Positions 19,201 to 27,380 of a stretch of DNA of 64,000 nt are shown here, one piece after another; within the stretch, counting starts at the first letter, position 1, and each line of letters opens with the position of its first letter. The notes beneath the pieces are model-generated. The model had not been told where the DNA came from and made no database searches. It worked only from the letters and a program-made list of their open reading frames with translations. Both the position numbers and the translations under genes were made by a program. The stretch is from Exiguobacterium antarcticum DSM 14480 (lineage in GTDB: Bacteria > Bacillota > Bacilli > Exiguobacteriales > Exiguobacteriaceae): the NCBI RefSeq assembly GCF_000685865.1, contig NZ_JMKS01000003.1, positions 682,001 to 746,000 on the forward strand. Direction: 5' to 3'.

Positions 19201-20623
19201 CTTCTAAGTCCTCACTTATACTTACTCCATCTCCTGCTGCAAGTATCACAGTGTAATCTTTAAATGTCGAATGCTGTTTTAATAGTTTCTCCAAAGCTTT
19301 CGCCGCTTTTACACGTGGAAGTAACCAAAATGTATGGTTTAATTCACTTCGATATTGACTCTCTGAAAAAGGGAATTTCCCTGAGGACAAATTATCCAAG
19401 AACCTTATAACACTGTTTTCATATTCAAATTGTCCATTTTCTTTCACACGGAAAAATTCATTTAAATCAAATGCATAATCTACATTTGTTTCGTTTTCAA
19501 TTTGCAAACCCGCTGTTACTTCATCTTCTATCATTTTACTCATTTGATATGTAAATAAATTTAATGTTGGCAAATTTTCATATGGGTTACTTCCGATAGC
19601 CGGATCCCAGTTTTCTTTAGCTTCCTGTTCATCTACGTATGACCAATTAAAAATTTGCTCTTCATTAAATTTATTATTTGCTATTGCCTTAAATGGGGTT
19701 CCAGATAAATGTAATGTGAACTTTCTTTTGATTTGATTGAATGCCCTATCCGTCTTTTTAGTATCAATTCCCTCATGTGCTTCGTCGACAACCAATACAT
19801 CCCAGTCTAAACCAGCAACCCATTCTAATTTATTGTAAGGACCTCCAGCAAATTTCGCTCCTTTTAAATCCTGTAGAGATATAAATGCAATTTGTGATGG
19901 ATTTGAATAATTTGTTGTATCAAGATGGTCTATGTACTGTTGTCTCGACATTGCTTTACCGCTTAATGCATCCGTTTCAGAAACGAATTTCATATGCGGT
20001 TCTTGCCATGCAATATACTTCTGAAAATCATCGAACCAAGAGTTGGCAATCGCTGGTCTATTCGTTACGATTAATACATTTGTTGTCTTTAAATTACGGA
20101 TAAAATCGTACGTAGTTAATGTTTTTCCAAAACGTGGCTTTGCATTCCATAAAAACTCTATTTCTTCGCGATTACTATGATAATACTCGACTGTTTTTTC
20201 AACAGCTTGTTGTTGTTCATTCCGTAATACATAATCAAATTTATCATCGGTAATTTGTATTTCTTCATAGTCACGATTAATAAATTTATCTGTTAATTCT
20301 TCAGCTTTTTCAAGTGTTTCATTAAAATAAAACCATTCATCAGCTCGGCTGTTGAAATCCTTTCTTTCAATCCCATTCAATAGTAAAAAGCGATGAAGCT
20401 CTTTATCACGAAACCATTTACCATTTGATTTCCTAGCTAGTTTTTCAAACAATATATCCGGATTTAATCCCGCTGTACCAACTTGTTCAAAAACTCTTGT
20501 AGCGGCATCTCGTGTTGTATCTCCTATTTTCACGTAGCCGTCATGAGTAGGAACTTCAGGTAGAGTGTAACCGTAGACTTTATATTCGATTTCTTTAAAA
20601 GGCTTAATTATAGTTTTATCCAT
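16280..20623 (-). CDS. GIY-YIG / SF2 helicase / N6-adenine methyltransferase fusion (restriction-like)
   Basis: About 1447 residues. An N-terminal GIY-YIG/T5orf172-like nuclease has VYGYTLPE, then YVKIGDTTR with the trailing arginine (residues ~15-45). An SF2 helicase follows: RFGKT (~162), VVDEAHEG (~281), LSGTPFK (~308), TTGVTIPEW. A charged coiled coil runs about 790-865 (YEEKRKEIKKTF, EEQIEKVEEKKKK). The Eco57I-like methyltransferase has IFTPKRVVKKM, a degenerate motif I (LYVKSGLF) and catalytic NPPY near 1111; the tail is probably a target-recognition domain. This single chain could read, methylate, translocate and cut. I start at ATG 20623, overlapping the methyltransferase-like gene by 8 nt (ATGGATAA). 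Nearest known analogues by layout are type IIG and type ISP enzymes, but those I know of use other nucleases. Confidence 0.85.
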   Translation of the reverse strand: MDKTIIKPFKEIEYKVYGYTLPEVPTHDGYVKIGDTTRDAATRVFEQVGTAGLNPDILFEKLARKSNGKWFRDKELHRFLLLNGIERKDFNSRADEWFYFNETLEKAEELTDKFINRDYEEIQITDDKFDYVLRNEQQQAVEKTVEYYHSNREEIEFLWNAKPRFGKTLTTYDFIRNLKTTNVLIVTNRPAIANSWFDDFQKYIAWQEPHMKFVSETDALSGKAMSRQQYIDHLDTTNYSNPSQIAFISLQDLKGAKFAGGPYNKLEWVAGLDWDVLVVDEAHEGIDTKKTDRAFNQIKRKFTLHLSGTPFKAIANNKFNEEQIFNWSYVDEQEAKENWDPAIGSNPYENLPTLNLFTYQMSKMIEDEVTAGLQIENETNVDYAFDLNEFFRVKENGQFEYENSVIRFLDNLSSGKFPFSESQYRSELNHTFWLLPRVKAAKALEKLLKQHSTFKDYTVILAAGDGVSISEDLEAEALDVKGNTKSFDKVREAIQKHDKTITLSVGQLTTGVTIPEWTAVFMLNNIESPSLYFQAAFRSQNPYEFEQDGRLYRKENAYIFDFSPDRTLRLYDDLANNLTSDTSKTSGERKSKIKKLLNFFPVIAEDEDGSMHEINASEVLAIPTRITSREVVKRGFMSNLLFANIAGIFSGDSPFKEILDKIPPEKNKRLEKPRELEVTDPYLDEEGEVRIPKEVVVGKSKDIFGEKIYAPIEVIEEVAKSIDEAEEKQRESIIALAGDITKSFANGFDKLKDNFKLNQGQTEDIKKTVHVTLEDMITDKHLALTNQVKDLEREYEQKKVDALQGNNEETLQVVTQQYEEKRKEIKKTFTEEINKEVEETIHTIVEEQIEKVEEKKKKTTEDDVRDHLRGFARTIPAFLMAYGDDQTRLQNFEKNIDDATFENLTSITKEEFKKLRDGFAYENDKGNTVVVHGLFNEIVFNASIREFLDTKKRLANYFDDSLQEDIFDYIPPQKTNQIFTPKRVVKKMVNILEEENPDIFSNKTIKFADLYVKSGLFITEIVKKLNDGLQEQIPDQQERIKWILENQVYACAPSKIIYNIVKNFIYNDVIDVSTKNLIEVDTMILASGEKLKTDIYKAFGDDNLKFDVIIGNPPYQDETIGDNKTYAPPIYHKFLEESYKLADKVEMIHPGRFLYNAGSTPRSWNMKMLSDKHLKVVNYFEDSSKVFPNTDIKGGIAITYRDKGKTFKEIGIFTVYDELNSILNKVTPATLKTLDLLISGRGVYKLTKTAHEDYPEIEGIQSKGHKNDIGTGVFKLLKDVIFFKDMPQHEGEFVRILGLENSRRVYYWMDKRYLDAPSSFEEYKVIIPKASGSGTFGEVISSPLILEPNVGATETFLSIGGFSTQYEAESVLKYIKSKFARAMLGVLKITQENTRDKWSKVPVQNFTDKSDINWSKSISEIDNQLYKKYSLSQNEIQFIEDNVRRME

Positions 20624-21362
20624 CAATTTCTGCCATCTCCTCTTTAAATACATCGATTATTTTAACGGGTAAATATTGCATTTCTGTTCGCTTCTCTTCC
20701 GGTAACTCTATATTTTCATCCAGAAAATCAAAAATATCTATTTGCTCTGGTTCATTTTTGGGCTGTCGTAAAGCTTTACCACTTTCTTTTTGTGTCTTTT
20801 CAAATATCTCATTAAGTGTATATTCTGTTCTTTGAACCTTTATATTTTTAGTCGTTTTTCTTAAATTAAGAGGCATCCATTCACTAAATACTAATGGAGT
20901 ACCATCTACTGCCTCATGCGTTAGAAAGTTACCATTTCCAATATTTAATGAAATAATTTTTTTAGCGCTATCTAATACTTTACGATTCATATTTCCATTA
21001 TGTTTTTTAATTTGTTCTTTATAATAGTCATAGTATTTTTGAAACATATTCATTACACATATTTGCGCATTATCCTCTAATAATTCAATCCCATAAAGCG
21101 TTGACAGAGAGAGTAATGAATAATTTTCATACTGAATTAAATCATTATTATACTCATTTGATACCATATTTAATTTTCTATCGAGTATCTCTATTAAAAA
21201 GGCTCCTTCTCCAGCGGCTGGCTCTAAAAACGTTGTAGTAAGATTTTCACAAGCCTCTTTAATTTCAGGTATATTTAGCATCTGATTTACAATTCTTTTT
21301 GGCGTAAATACCTCACCGTGTTTTTGAACACGTGCTTTACTTTTTATTATTAGTTCTGTCAA
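20616..21362 (-). CDS. Small N6-DNA methyltransferase-like protein lacking NPPY
   Basis: 248 residues from TTG at 21362 (GGGGA 8 nt upstream). It begins KHGEVFTPKRIVNQML and has a good SAM-binding motif I, FLEPAAGEGAFLIEIL, followed by the ELLEDNAQICVMNM region of N6-adenine methyltransferases. The position where NPPY is expected instead reads LVFSEWMPLNL, so it should not methylate alone. The neighbouring giant protein has the reverse defect: NPPY present, motif I degenerate. The two may form one composite active site or a regulator-enzyme pair. They overlap by 8 nt and are surely co-expressed. Confidence 0.82.
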   Translation of the reverse strand: MTELIIKSKARVQKHGEVFTPKRIVNQMLNIPEIKEACENLTTTFLEPAAGEGAFLIEILDRKLNMVSNEYNNDLIQYENYSLLSLSTLYGIELLEDNAQICVMNMFQKYYDYYKEQIKKHNGNMNRKVLDSAKKIISLNIGNGNFLTHEAVDGTPLVFSEWMPLNLRKTTKNIKVQRTEYTLNEIFEKTQKESGKALRQPKNEPEQIDIFDFLDENIELPEEKRTEMQYLPVKIIDVFKEEMAEIDG

Positions 21363-21654
21363 ATAAACATCCCCTATTGCAATCTGAATCTATTTTATCA
21401 TATAGAAGCCTAAATTTTTCCGACTTCTTAATAGTCATCCAGAATTACTATACTTTTATCATAAAAATCTTATCGTGATTGCATTTTCGAGCATCTTATC
21501 ACTTTATACTTTTAAAAAACAATCGGTGTTTTTCCGTTTTGTAAGTTGATATTTTTTTCAGAATTTCAACAATATTTCGCATTTTATTTACTACTTTGTA
21601 TTTATTTCCAAATATTTTAATGAGATAATATGCTAAAAGAAAGGTGTGAATAAA
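21363..21654. promoter_or_regulatory. Divergent promoter region between methyltransferase locus and nuclease-like gene
   Basis: About 290 bp, AT-rich, with no gene. On the plus strand TAATAT near 21626 is a plausible -10 for the nuclease-like gene, with AAAGGTG as its ribosome-binding site before ATG 21655. The minus-strand promoter for the methyltransferase locus must also lie here but I cannot fix it. Divergence suggests the two units are controlled separately. Confidence 0.4.
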
Positions 21655-22452
21655 ATGTCAGCATTGTTAAATTATATCTATTCTTCTTTTAGAAATAACC
21701 CGCAAAAAAACGCTTTTATTAGTAATCCTCCTGGACCTGCTATCTTGTTATGGTCTAACAGACAAACCCACCCACAATTATCAGGAATCTCTGTGGTGAG
21801 TGAAAAACCAATAAATACACCAAGTACAAATCAACAAATATCTACGAACTTAATATCAACCATTGTGAATGACATTAGAAAAAACACTTCGATTCCATTT
21901 TTATCCATTGAATATGATTTTTATGACCCTAATCATCATAACCATACACTTCTAATTAATGGCCAACAGCATAATGTAACTAATGGAGGGAATCTTATTG
22001 CTTCAACATTTAGTCTTCAAATCAGTTCTGCGCCTCAAAAAGCTATAAATAGTTCTGCATCTGTTAAAGATCCATTCCATTTGTGGTCAAGTAATCTATT
22101 CAGTGGAACAAGTGTAATGAAAATCGATTTGGATTTGGTAATAGTCAATATATCTAACAATACCATTTCAAGCATGGTTGAAGTTAAAAGAAGTGGTATA
22201 ACTAATTTTAATGCTTGGCAGCCTTATCAAATTGACTATAGTAATTATGCCATGATGTTTTCATTATCTGATGCTTTAAATATTCCATTTTTAACAATTC
22301 ATCATAATGAATTAAAAGCTAATGTTATTAACCCTAATAAAATTGTTAATCTATACACCTATACTCCGAATTCATCAATGGATTGGCAAAGTTTTAGAGG
22401 TTTTAGCAATCGACAACAAATCTCTGCTCAGCAGGCAGTAAGTCAATTATAA
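21655..22452 (+). CDS. Putative PD-(D/E)XK nuclease, orphan, beside the methyltransferase locus
   Basis: 265 residues from ATG 21655 (AAAGGTG 8 nt upstream); the in-frame GTG at 21646 is less well placed. The segment KIDLDLVIVN followed after a short turn by SMVEVKRSG is a good fit to the D-x(n)-E-x-K core of PD-(D/E)XK nucleases. The rest is polar and Asn/Ser-rich (HNHTLLINGQQHN, QISTNLIST) and I do not recognise it. It may be the restriction partner of the adjacent methyltransferase or an independent toxin-like effector. It ends before a clear terminator. Confidence 0.6.
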   Translation: MSALLNYIYSSFRNNPQKNAFISNPPGPAILLWSNRQTHPQLSGISVVSEKPINTPSTNQQISTNLISTIVNDIRKNTSIPFLSIEYDFYDPNHHNHTLLINGQQHNVTNGGNLIASTFSLQISSAPQKAINSSASVKDPFHLWSSNLFSGTSVMKIDLDLVIVNISNNTISSMVEVKRSGITNFNAWQPYQIDYSNYAMMFSLSDALNIPFLTIHHNELKANVINPNKIVNLYTYTPNSSMDWQSFRGFSNRQQISAQQAVSQL

Positions 22453-22586
22453 ATGACCATTTTTTTGATGTCTGCGGACCATAAGTCCTATTCTTTTTAA
22501 TTACTGCTAATTACTGTCATAAATGACTAAGGGTTAATCTTGTTTTTCTGCATACATAACAAACTCATTTATATATTATTTAATTG

Positions 22587-22634
22587 AAACAGCCATAGCA
22601 GCTCCTTGCAAGGGAGTGCTATGGCTGTTTCTTA
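22587..22634 (+). terminator. Intrinsic terminator after PD-(D/E)XK-like gene
   Basis: 14-bp perfect arms (AAACAGCCATAGCA and complement) with an inner GCTCC/GGAGT extension, followed by TTCTTAATATTT. It separates the nuclease-like gene from the radC-like gene. Confidence 0.75.
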
Positions 22635-22663
22635 ATATTTAATTATAAAAAGGAGTTGAAGTT

Positions 22664-23119
22664 ATGGAAGGTAATATTGCTGCAAAACGAGTAAATATCG
22701 TACAGGTTAAACTGGTTCGAGAAAAAACTATTTTATATAAAGATCGCCGAATTAGCTCACCTCAAACTGCTTACAATCTTTTTACAGAAATCTTAGGAGA
22801 TGTTGATCGGGAACACTTCATAGTAATGTGTCTTGATATTAAAAATCAGCCAACTTGTATTCAAACTGTTCATATCGGGAGTTTAAACGCCAGCATTGTG
22901 CATCCCAGAGAAGTTCTAAAGTCAGCTCTACTTAGTAATTCTGCCTCTATAATTGTGGCTCACAATCATCCTAGCGATGATTGCACTCCAAGCCCTGAAG
23001 ATATATCAGTTACTAAACGGTTAAAAGAGGCTGGTGAAATTATTGGTATAGAATTAATGGATCATTTAATTCTTGGCACTGATTCATTTATTTCCTTAAA
23101 AGAAAAAGGCTATATCTAA
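22664..23119 (+). CDS. radC: RadC-like JAB/MPN-domain protein
   Basis: 151 residues. The JAB zinc-metalloprotease-like core is intact, with HNHPSDDCTPSPEDISVTKRL and the upstream VHIGSLNASIVHPREV. It lacks the N-terminal helix-hairpin-helix part of chromosomal RadC, as is common for copies on mobile elements. The role is unclear; JAB proteins on islands are often next to restriction or anti-restriction genes. AAGGAG sits 8 nt before the ATG. Confidence 0.85.
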   Translation: MEGNIAAKRVNIVQVKLVREKTILYKDRRISSPQTAYNLFTEILGDVDREHFIVMCLDIKNQPTCIQTVHIGSLNASIVHPREVLKSALLSNSASIIVAHNHPSDDCTPSPEDISVTKRLKEAGEIIGIELMDHLILGTDSFISLKEKGYI

Positions 23120-23215
23120 AAACTAAATTAAAAACTTACGCTATCAACCTACCATATAACTAGCTCTGCTTATGTACAAGTCATAAGCTAATAACCTCAT
23201 AGATGAAGTGGGTGC

Positions 23216-24553
23216 TTAAAGCACCCCATCATCCTTAAGTGTTATATGTCCATATACTGCTGTATATGCATAATAGTAAAACTCTTTATATACAATATCC
23301 TTAGTACTTGCAGTTGGAATATCAATAATTTTAATTTCGTTTTCAATTTTATTAATTTTTTTTCGATAAGGATCCTCTTTCACTAATTCCCTATATATTT
23401 CGAGACTTTTTATAGTAGGTTCATTTACTTCTAAAGAATTAAATCGACTGTTTGTCATTATTGAACTCTTTAACTCATCAATACAGTCCTCATAAAATGT
23501 ATTAAATATCTCAATAAAATCATCTTGTAATATAACCCTGCTGTTCATAAAGTTTTTCATGAAAAAGCTCTTAATTAATAACCCTTTAAAATTGATAAAT
23601 TTGACTTTCGACTCACACCTGTTTTTTTTGAATGCAAACCGGACATCCTTAGAAATATTACCATAGTCTTCCATGCTATATGAATTATATGCTGATGCAA
23701 ACTTTAATTTTTTTGATATATTTTTAGCTAGTACATGTACATCATAAAGATTTGTAAACTGATTAAAGAAGTAGAAATTTAAAGATTTATTCAAATTATA
23801 TTTTGTATTATTAAGTAAAAGAATATAACTGTCTAACAATACTTGAGAATCGCTAATAGTAGATATATCTTTGTTAACTTCTTCAGAAAACACCGGATAG
23901 TTTCCTGATAGCTTTTTCAATTGAAGTTTGTGCAAATTATTTAGTGGTTCACTAAATGTTTTATGTGATCTATTTCTGCTATGAGTCAATACTAGAGCAT
24001 AAAAAACAATTAAATCTCTAGGCAAGGATACACTACCTAGATTTTCATTTTCTTCTACTTTGTATATTATATTTTCTATGTCTTGGTTATTGTCAGAAAG
24101 CTGAGTAAGATAACTTTTTAGATTTCGCACGAAATCTTCTTGGTTATTCGCAAAAATGCTTTCAAACTCTTTATATAAACTAGAGTCCCAATCTGCATTT
24201 AATCCAATTTCAAGTGCGGTTTTTGCTAGTAGTGAAACTTTAACATCGGATTCCAGACTCTTTAAAAATTTTTTGAAAAGCTTTTCATTATTCTTTAACA
24301 CATCATTTTTTATATACCTTAAATATAAATTCTCATTTAAATTTATACACCACTTATTTTCTCTGAGTTCCCAAACGATATTGAAATCTTCTGCCTCAAT
24401 ATCATTGATATTTACATCCCCTACGGATTCCTTCTTTTTTATCTCCCAATCAGCACGAGAGTCATTGTCAAATACTCCTTCAAGTTCCTCCATAACTCTT
24501 TTACTAATTCGTTCAGATAATTCATCCAACGTTAAAGATGCTTCTAATTTCAT
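23216..24553 (-). CDS. Unrecognised 445-residue cargo protein
   Basis: I start at ATG 24553 because a G-rich Shine-Dalgarno (eight G) lies about 8 nt upstream; an ATG at 24604 is an alternative. The product is mostly helical and charged, with many Asn and Lys and no signal peptide or membrane segment. I see no catalytic motif that I trust. It is transcribed alone, opposite to the replication genes, in the usual position of cargo on satellite-like islands. It may be a defence or abortive-infection protein, but that is inference from position only. Confidence 0.7.
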   Translation of the reverse strand: MKLEASLTLDELSERISKRVMEELEGVFDNDSRADWEIKKKESVGDVNINDIEAEDFNIVWELRENKWCINLNENLYLRYIKNDVLKNNEKLFKKFLKSLESDVKVSLLAKTALEIGLNADWDSSLYKEFESIFANNQEDFVRNLKSYLTQLSDNNQDIENIIYKVEENENLGSVSLPRDLIVFYALVLTHSRNRSHKTFSEPLNNLHKLQLKKLSGNYPVFSEEVNKDISTISDSQVLLDSYILLLNNTKYNLNKSLNFYFFNQFTNLYDVHVLAKNISKKLKFASAYNSYSMEDYGNISKDVRFAFKKNRCESKVKFINFKGLLIKSFFMKNFMNSRVILQDDFIEIFNTFYEDCIDELKSSIMTNSRFNSLEVNEPTIKSLEIYRELVKEDPYRKKINKIENEIKIIDIPTASTKDIVYKEFYYYAYTAVYGHITLKDDGVL

Positions 24554-24604
24554 CCGATTTCCCCCCCTTGTGTTCATTTTTTCTGAAAGTTCATATAGAT
24601 TCAT

Positions 24605-25027
24605 GTTTTAAAATTATGTACGAAATTCAGAAATAGTAAGCTCAAAACCAGTATACATTAAGTGACTTGAACAATTTGAACTTCTGGAACACTAGTAACA
24701 CCATTACTCTTTGTTGTACACGTAATCTAAGATAGGAACACAGATGTCTCAAGCTGTTCATAGTGTTCAAGGTGTTCAAGGTGTTCAATAGCTTTACTTT
24801 ATTAAAAGATATCTAAGAAACTATGAATAAAAATAGCAATAACAAAGTGTAAATAATTTAAGGAATAATTTTGGAACATATTGAACGTTCTCAGTATATC
24901 CGATTCATAAACCCACTCATTTGTCAATGCCCCCTTCAATTAAAAAAAGGTTGTTTTTTCATTTAGTGGTCAAGTATTAATTCACATTAGTACACCTTAG
25001 TATTAACAACGTAACTAAAACTAAGGA
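24605..25027. other. Putative replication origin / regulatory region with iterons
   Basis: Four tandem 9-bp units at 24754-24789 (CTGTTCATA, GTGTTCAAG twice, GTGTTCAAT) are flanked by inverted copies of the core: TTGAAC at 24667 and 24676, and again near 24881. The region is otherwise AT-rich and holds no gene. It lies just upstream of the D5-type helicase operon, the usual place for the origin of satellite and phage Rep proteins. It is also the intergenic space between oppositely oriented genes, so operators are possible. Confidence 0.55.
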
Positions 25028-25039
25028 GTGGTACGAGAT

Positions 25040-25636
25040 ATGAGTAAAAAAAATCAGGATAGTTTAAAAAAGAAGTTTGACAAGATTATGAAGCTTAGCA
25101 AGAAAAATCAAGACGGTGTCCACACTATTGCTATGACCTCTGAAAAAGCATTGGCTCAGGGATTGGGACCTGACCAAATCAATCCACCCACAGCATTATT
25201 CTTTTCAAACATTGAAGGCATTAGTTTTTTTAATGGTTTTATCGACTCTACACCATTATCGCAAAAACACTCTTCTGATCTAACTCTTATAGGAATAGAT
25301 AATCAAGATTTGAAAAAACCTTCTATATATATTCGAAACGGCGATGCTCTATCAAGGTTTAATAATAGAGCTGAATTACAAGATGATGAAAAAATACTTT
25401 TATATTGGGAGTATGGCCCATATTCTTGTTTCTTCTTTGTTATTAAGGATCCTTTAACACAAAGTACTCTATTAGAGTGTATATTTAGCGAGAGTTTTAC
25501 TACCCAAAAAGCTAATAGATTCTTTTTCTTAAGCTTGTTGCCTATCGAAGAAAAGAAAATCGCTATAAGTCTTTTTAAAGAATCATTTGATAGAAAAAAT
25601 GCAATTGGGTCTGGTGGTTTGCATGAAGACAACTAA
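25040..25636 (+). CDS. Unrecognised protein encoded just before the replication helicase
   Basis: About 198 residues from ATG 25040 (AAGGAG 11 nt upstream; the GTG at 25028 abuts it). The lysine-rich N-terminus (MSKKNQDSLKKKFDKIMKL) is followed by an aromatic beta-rich body (YWEYGPYSCFFFVI). It overlaps the helicase start by 14 nt, so it belongs to the replication operon. It may be a primase-like or origin-binding partner, but I see no motif that proves this. Confidence 0.65.
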   Translation: MSKKNQDSLKKKFDKIMKLSKKNQDGVHTIAMTSEKALAQGLGPDQINPPTALFFSNIEGISFFNGFIDSTPLSQKHSSDLTLIGIDNQDLKKPSIYIRNGDALSRFNNRAELQDDEKILLYWEYGPYSCFFFVIKDPLTQSTLLECIFSESFTTQKANRFFFLSLLPIEEKKIAISLFKESFDRKNAIGSGGLHEDN

Positions 25637-27098
25637 ATTAAAAAAAATCCCTACAAACTTTCATTCTTTACAAAGCTTACAAATGACAGAGATTGTTCCA
25701 ACTCTCAACGTTAAGGAACGTTTAAACAAGCTTCCTCCTTTAAAGATCAATAAAAAAGATATTCTAAAGGAGACTTATAGCCCAGTTCCAGAAATCATTA
25801 AAAAAAATAACATAATATCAAATGCTGATTTAGCCGCTCTTTTTTTGGAAAAATTCATTTTCTTGTCTGTTGAGGATAGTCTGTATCATTGGAACTCTAC
25901 AAGAGGGGTTTATGTTGCTGTAACTCTAGATTATGCAGAGACCTTTATTAGACGAAACACACCAGATATTTATAGAAATAAAATTAACAGCAGCACAATA
26001 AAAGAAGTCATTCAATGGATTAAATCGGAACTTTATCACGAGCATGGCAATATAGCATCAATTGATAAAAACCATTTAATAGCGTTTAGTAACGGAGTAT
26101 TTAATATCGACAATCAAAAATTCATTTCACACAGTCCTGAAAACTTCTTTACTTCTACAGTTAATGCAGAATATAGAGGTAATCAAAATCTTACAGGGCA
26201 ACACTTTTTGCAATTCATGCTTGACGTATGTAATGGGAATACTGATTTATATTTACGAGTTCAAGAACTGTTCGGCTATGTTATTTCAGAAATAAGGAGT
26301 GTTAAGTATATTCCTTATTTACTTGGACCCAAAGATACTGGTAAATCAATTGTTCTAAAAGTACTTGAAAATTTAGTCGGCAAAGACTCTTATACTAATT
26401 TAAGCTTTGACCAATTAAATAAACCAGAATATTTAGCACAACTTCTGGGCAAAAGATTAAATACTTGTGGTGAGACTTCTGAATTTAAACTCAACAAACT
26501 TGATATCTTCAAAAAATTATCGGGTGGAGATCACGTAACTGCCAGACCTATCTATGGTCAGCCTATAAACTTTGTTAATAAAGCTGTTTTACTGTTCGCC
26601 GGAAATCACTTGCCCACAATTAATGGTTTAGATAAATCCAATGCTTTTAGTCAAAGAATTATTATCTTTCCATTTACACATCAAATCCCTAAATCTAAAC
26701 AAGATCCTCAACTTATTGAAAAGATTCTTGACGAAAAAGATTATATTATTCAATGGGCCATTGAAGGTTTAATTCGCTGGAAAAGCAATAATTATCAATT
26801 TACAAGTTGCGAGGAGATCGAAGAACTTACTACTTCCTATTATGAACAAAACAATTCAATCGATAGTTTTGTAAAGTATATTTGCGATGTAAATGTAAGT
26901 GGTCAGATTTATAAGTGTAAGCTTCAAGACAGCTATTTAGCTTACTGCAAATCAAACGATATTACTCCTGAAAGCATGCAAGTATTGCATCAATACATGA
27001 AATCTCTACCTTATATAACCTATAAGAGGTTCCGAGATGGCTTAGGGAATAATAAATACGGATATATCGGTATAGAATTAAGAAATGAAGAAGTATAA
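25623..27098 (+). CDS. D5/P4-family replication helicase (phage/satellite type)
   Basis: 491 residues from ATG 25623, overlapping the previous gene. A D5_N-type N-terminal region (FIFLSVEDSLYHWNSTRGVYV) is followed by an SF3 helicase with Walker A LGPKDTGKSIVLK, then FKKLSGGDHVTARP and LLFAGNHLP (motif C), and the C-terminal WAIEGLIRW. There is no obvious archaeo-eukaryotic primase domain ahead of it, unlike full P4 alpha proteins. It would unwind the element's origin after excision. Confidence 0.88.
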   Translation: MKTTKLKKIPTNFHSLQSLQMTEIVPTLNVKERLNKLPPLKINKKDILKETYSPVPEIIKKNNIISNADLAALFLEKFIFLSVEDSLYHWNSTRGVYVAVTLDYAETFIRRNTPDIYRNKINSSTIKEVIQWIKSELYHEHGNIASIDKNHLIAFSNGVFNIDNQKFISHSPENFFTSTVNAEYRGNQNLTGQHFLQFMLDVCNGNTDLYLRVQELFGYVISEIRSVKYIPYLLGPKDTGKSIVLKVLENLVGKDSYTNLSFDQLNKPEYLAQLLGKRLNTCGETSEFKLNKLDIFKKLSGGDHVTARPIYGQPINFVNKAVLLFAGNHLPTINGLDKSNAFSQRIIIFPFTHQIPKSKQDPQLIEKILDEKDYIIQWAIEGLIRWKSNNYQFTSCEEIEELTTSYYEQNNSIDSFVKYICDVNVSGQIYKCKLQDSYLAYCKSNDITPESMQVLHQYMKSLPYITYKRFRDGLGNNKYGYIGIELRNEEV

Positions 27099-27108
27099 GG
27101 AGGTTCTC

Positions 27109-27372
27109 ATGAATCAGAATACATTTATATTGAGTGAATTAGAAGCACGAATTTCAAGCCTATTAACAACATCTATCAATGACCTCAAAGCATCTAATAA
27201 ATCACTGCATAAAGAATGGTTAACTCTATCAGAATCTGCTGCCTATGCAGGTGTTTCATATAATACTTTCATTAAGTTCAGGCTAATGGGGTTGAAAGTA
27301 TGTGAAATAGATGGAATAAAAAGAGTTTCAAAGAAAGAAATTAATTCATTTTTAGAGAGAAATAGCTTTTAA
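27109..27372 (+). CDS. Small HTH protein, excisionase-like
   Basis: 87 residues from ATG 27109 (AAGGAGGTTCTC upstream). The C-terminal half is a MerR/excisionase-type winged HTH: LTLSESAAYAGVSYNTFIKFRLMGLKV and then GIKRVSKKEINSFLE. Placed between the replication helicase and the integrase, it is probably the recombination directionality factor (Xis) or a regulator of int. Confidence 0.8.
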   Translation: MNQNTFILSELEARISSLLTTSINDLKASNKSLHKEWLTLSESAAYAGVSYNTFIKFRLMGLKVCEIDGIKRVSKKEINSFLERNSF

Positions 27373-27380
27373 ACACCATA

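Noticed and set aside
23208-23230. Hairpin GGGTGC/GCACCC at the end of the 23216 gene as terminator
   Set aside because: The stem is only 6 bp and overlaps the stop codon, with no T-run; not supported.
24754-24789. Possible CRISPR array
   Set aside because: The units are 9 bp and directly adjacent with no spacers, and no cas genes are present; iterons fit better.
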